Shown: in pieces, positions 63,381-64,000 of the stretch | How positions within the stretch are numbered: position 1 is the first letter of the stretch | Layout of the letters: each line of letters begins with the position of its first letter | Assembly (NCBI GenBank): GCA_023333565.1 | Contig: JAJKFH010002906.1 | Span: 2,124,501-2,188,500 of the forward strand | Direction of reading: 5' to 3' | Source: Puffinus mauretanicus | Taxonomy: Eukaryota > Chordata > Aves > Procellariiformes > Procellariidae | Length of the DNA stretch: 64,000 nucleotides | Made by a program: the position numbers and the translations under genes | Notes under the pieces: model-generated | What the model was told of the DNA's origin: nothing | The model's input: only the letters and a program-made list of their open reading frames with translations | The model's database searches: none

Positions 63381-63748
63381 TTAGAATAGAACAGAATACA
63401 CTAGATTATTTCAGCTGGAAGGGACCTCCGACAATCTTCTAGTCCAACTGTCTGACCAATTCAGGGCTGACCAAGTTAAAGAACATTGTTAAGGGCATTG
63501 TCCAAATGCCTCTTAAACACTGACAGGCTTGGGGCACCCACCACCTCTCTAGGAAGCCTGTTCCAGTGTTTGACCACCCTCTCAGTAAAGAAATGCTTCC
63601 TAATGTCCAGCCTAAACCTCCCTTGGCGCAGCTTTGAACGATTCCCATGCGTCCTATCACTGGATACCAGGGAGAAGAGATCAGCACCTCCCTCTCCACG
63701 TCCCCTCCGCAGGAAGCTGTAGAGAGCAGTGAGGTCACCCCTCAGCTT
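63381..63748 (-). mobile_element. CR1 LINE copy, 5'-truncated, short
   Basis: Plus strand begins with the reversed CR1 end (agaatagaacagaat, then cagctggaagggacctcc) and continues through the 3' untranslated region into the end of ORF2. At about 370 bp it is the shortest of the three CR1 copies, and all three are in minus orientation. Its 3' region differs from the copy at 36727, suggesting another subfamily. The right edge is near 'gaggtcacccctcag'. Confidence 0.93.
63476..63748 (-). pseudogene. CR1 ORF2 C-terminal fragment
   Basis: About 90 codons, open to the natural TAA stop at 63476-63478. Landmarks are [50 protein letters not shown] and a final LDNAL. This is the same C-terminal domain as in 36814-37365 but from a clearly different CR1 lineage. 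No catalytic residues are included. Confidence 0.88.
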
Positions 63749-64000
63749 TACTACAACACTTCTGCACCTCTAGCACATCCTGTGATAGACATACTGTAAT
63801 TATACAGCACACAGAAGTAGCCCTACTTTCTCTTTCTGAATTCAGTAATTTCATGATGTGAAAAGACCACCTGCGGGGCTGGCAGTAGTGGTAATGGAAT
63901 AGAAGCCCTAATGCTGAACTCACTTGAGCTTTGGTAGGATCAATATCAGCTACTGGCCTCTCAGTTGCTCTACCTTAGGTGTCAGTACAACCTCATACTA
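63749..64000. other. Single-copy non-coding DNA to window end
   Basis: No gene recognised. If the RT relic at 63010-63362 was split by the CR1 insertion, its upstream part would lie here, but only a weak, unconvincing similarity (PTKAQV, minus strand) was seen. Confidence 0.4.

Noticed and set aside
1..64000. CRISPR array, tRNA, rRNA, microRNA, bacterial operon or phage structure
   Set aside because: I looked for regularly spaced repeats, tRNA A/B boxes with a cloverleaf and known microRNA seeds, and found none. The repeat content is that of a vertebrate genome.

Overview
The window looks like non-coding nuclear DNA from a bird. Three copies of CR1, the dominant avian LINE, carry the typical 3' end (minus strand) and recognisable remnants of the reverse-transcriptase C-terminus. 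A complete solo LTR has the ends TGTCCTGG...CATGACA (minus strand) and a 5-bp target-site duplication, a pattern I associate with avian endogenous retroviruses. The rest is AT-rich single-copy sequence with homopolymer and A/C-rich tracts. There is nothing bacterial or phage-like: no operons, no ribosome-binding sites, no dense coding. The non-galliform (Neoaves) assignment suggested by the LTR is inference only.

Layout: 1-730 unique; about 731-1835 an old 1.1-kb CR1; 1836-36427 almost entirely single-copy DNA, with a small GC-rich patch (10683-11030), several homopolymer tracts and a CpG-enriched segment around 29.1-29.7 kb; 36428-36620 an ancient MIR-type SINE; 36727-37365 a younger CR1 whose RT C-terminal frame is still open; 37366-50902 unique, with a T12C17 tract at 42.5 kb; 50903-51415 a solo LTR; 51421-63009 unique; about 63010-63362 a relic of a non-LTR reverse transcriptase that does not look like CR1; 63381-63748 a third CR1; then unique to the end.

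I found no host protein-coding gene, exon, tRNA, rRNA or known small RNA that I can support. The many short open frames have the lengths expected by chance in DNA of this composition. The exceptions are the transposon-derived frames. The window therefore reads as intergenic or deep intronic DNA, and its strand relative to any host gene cannot be told from here. The observations most worth a second look are the non-CR1 RT relic, the CpG-enriched segment with a perfect 10-bp hairpin at 29.5 kb, and the solo LTR with intact duplication and an 18-bp palindrome. No previously undescribed multi-gene system is visible.
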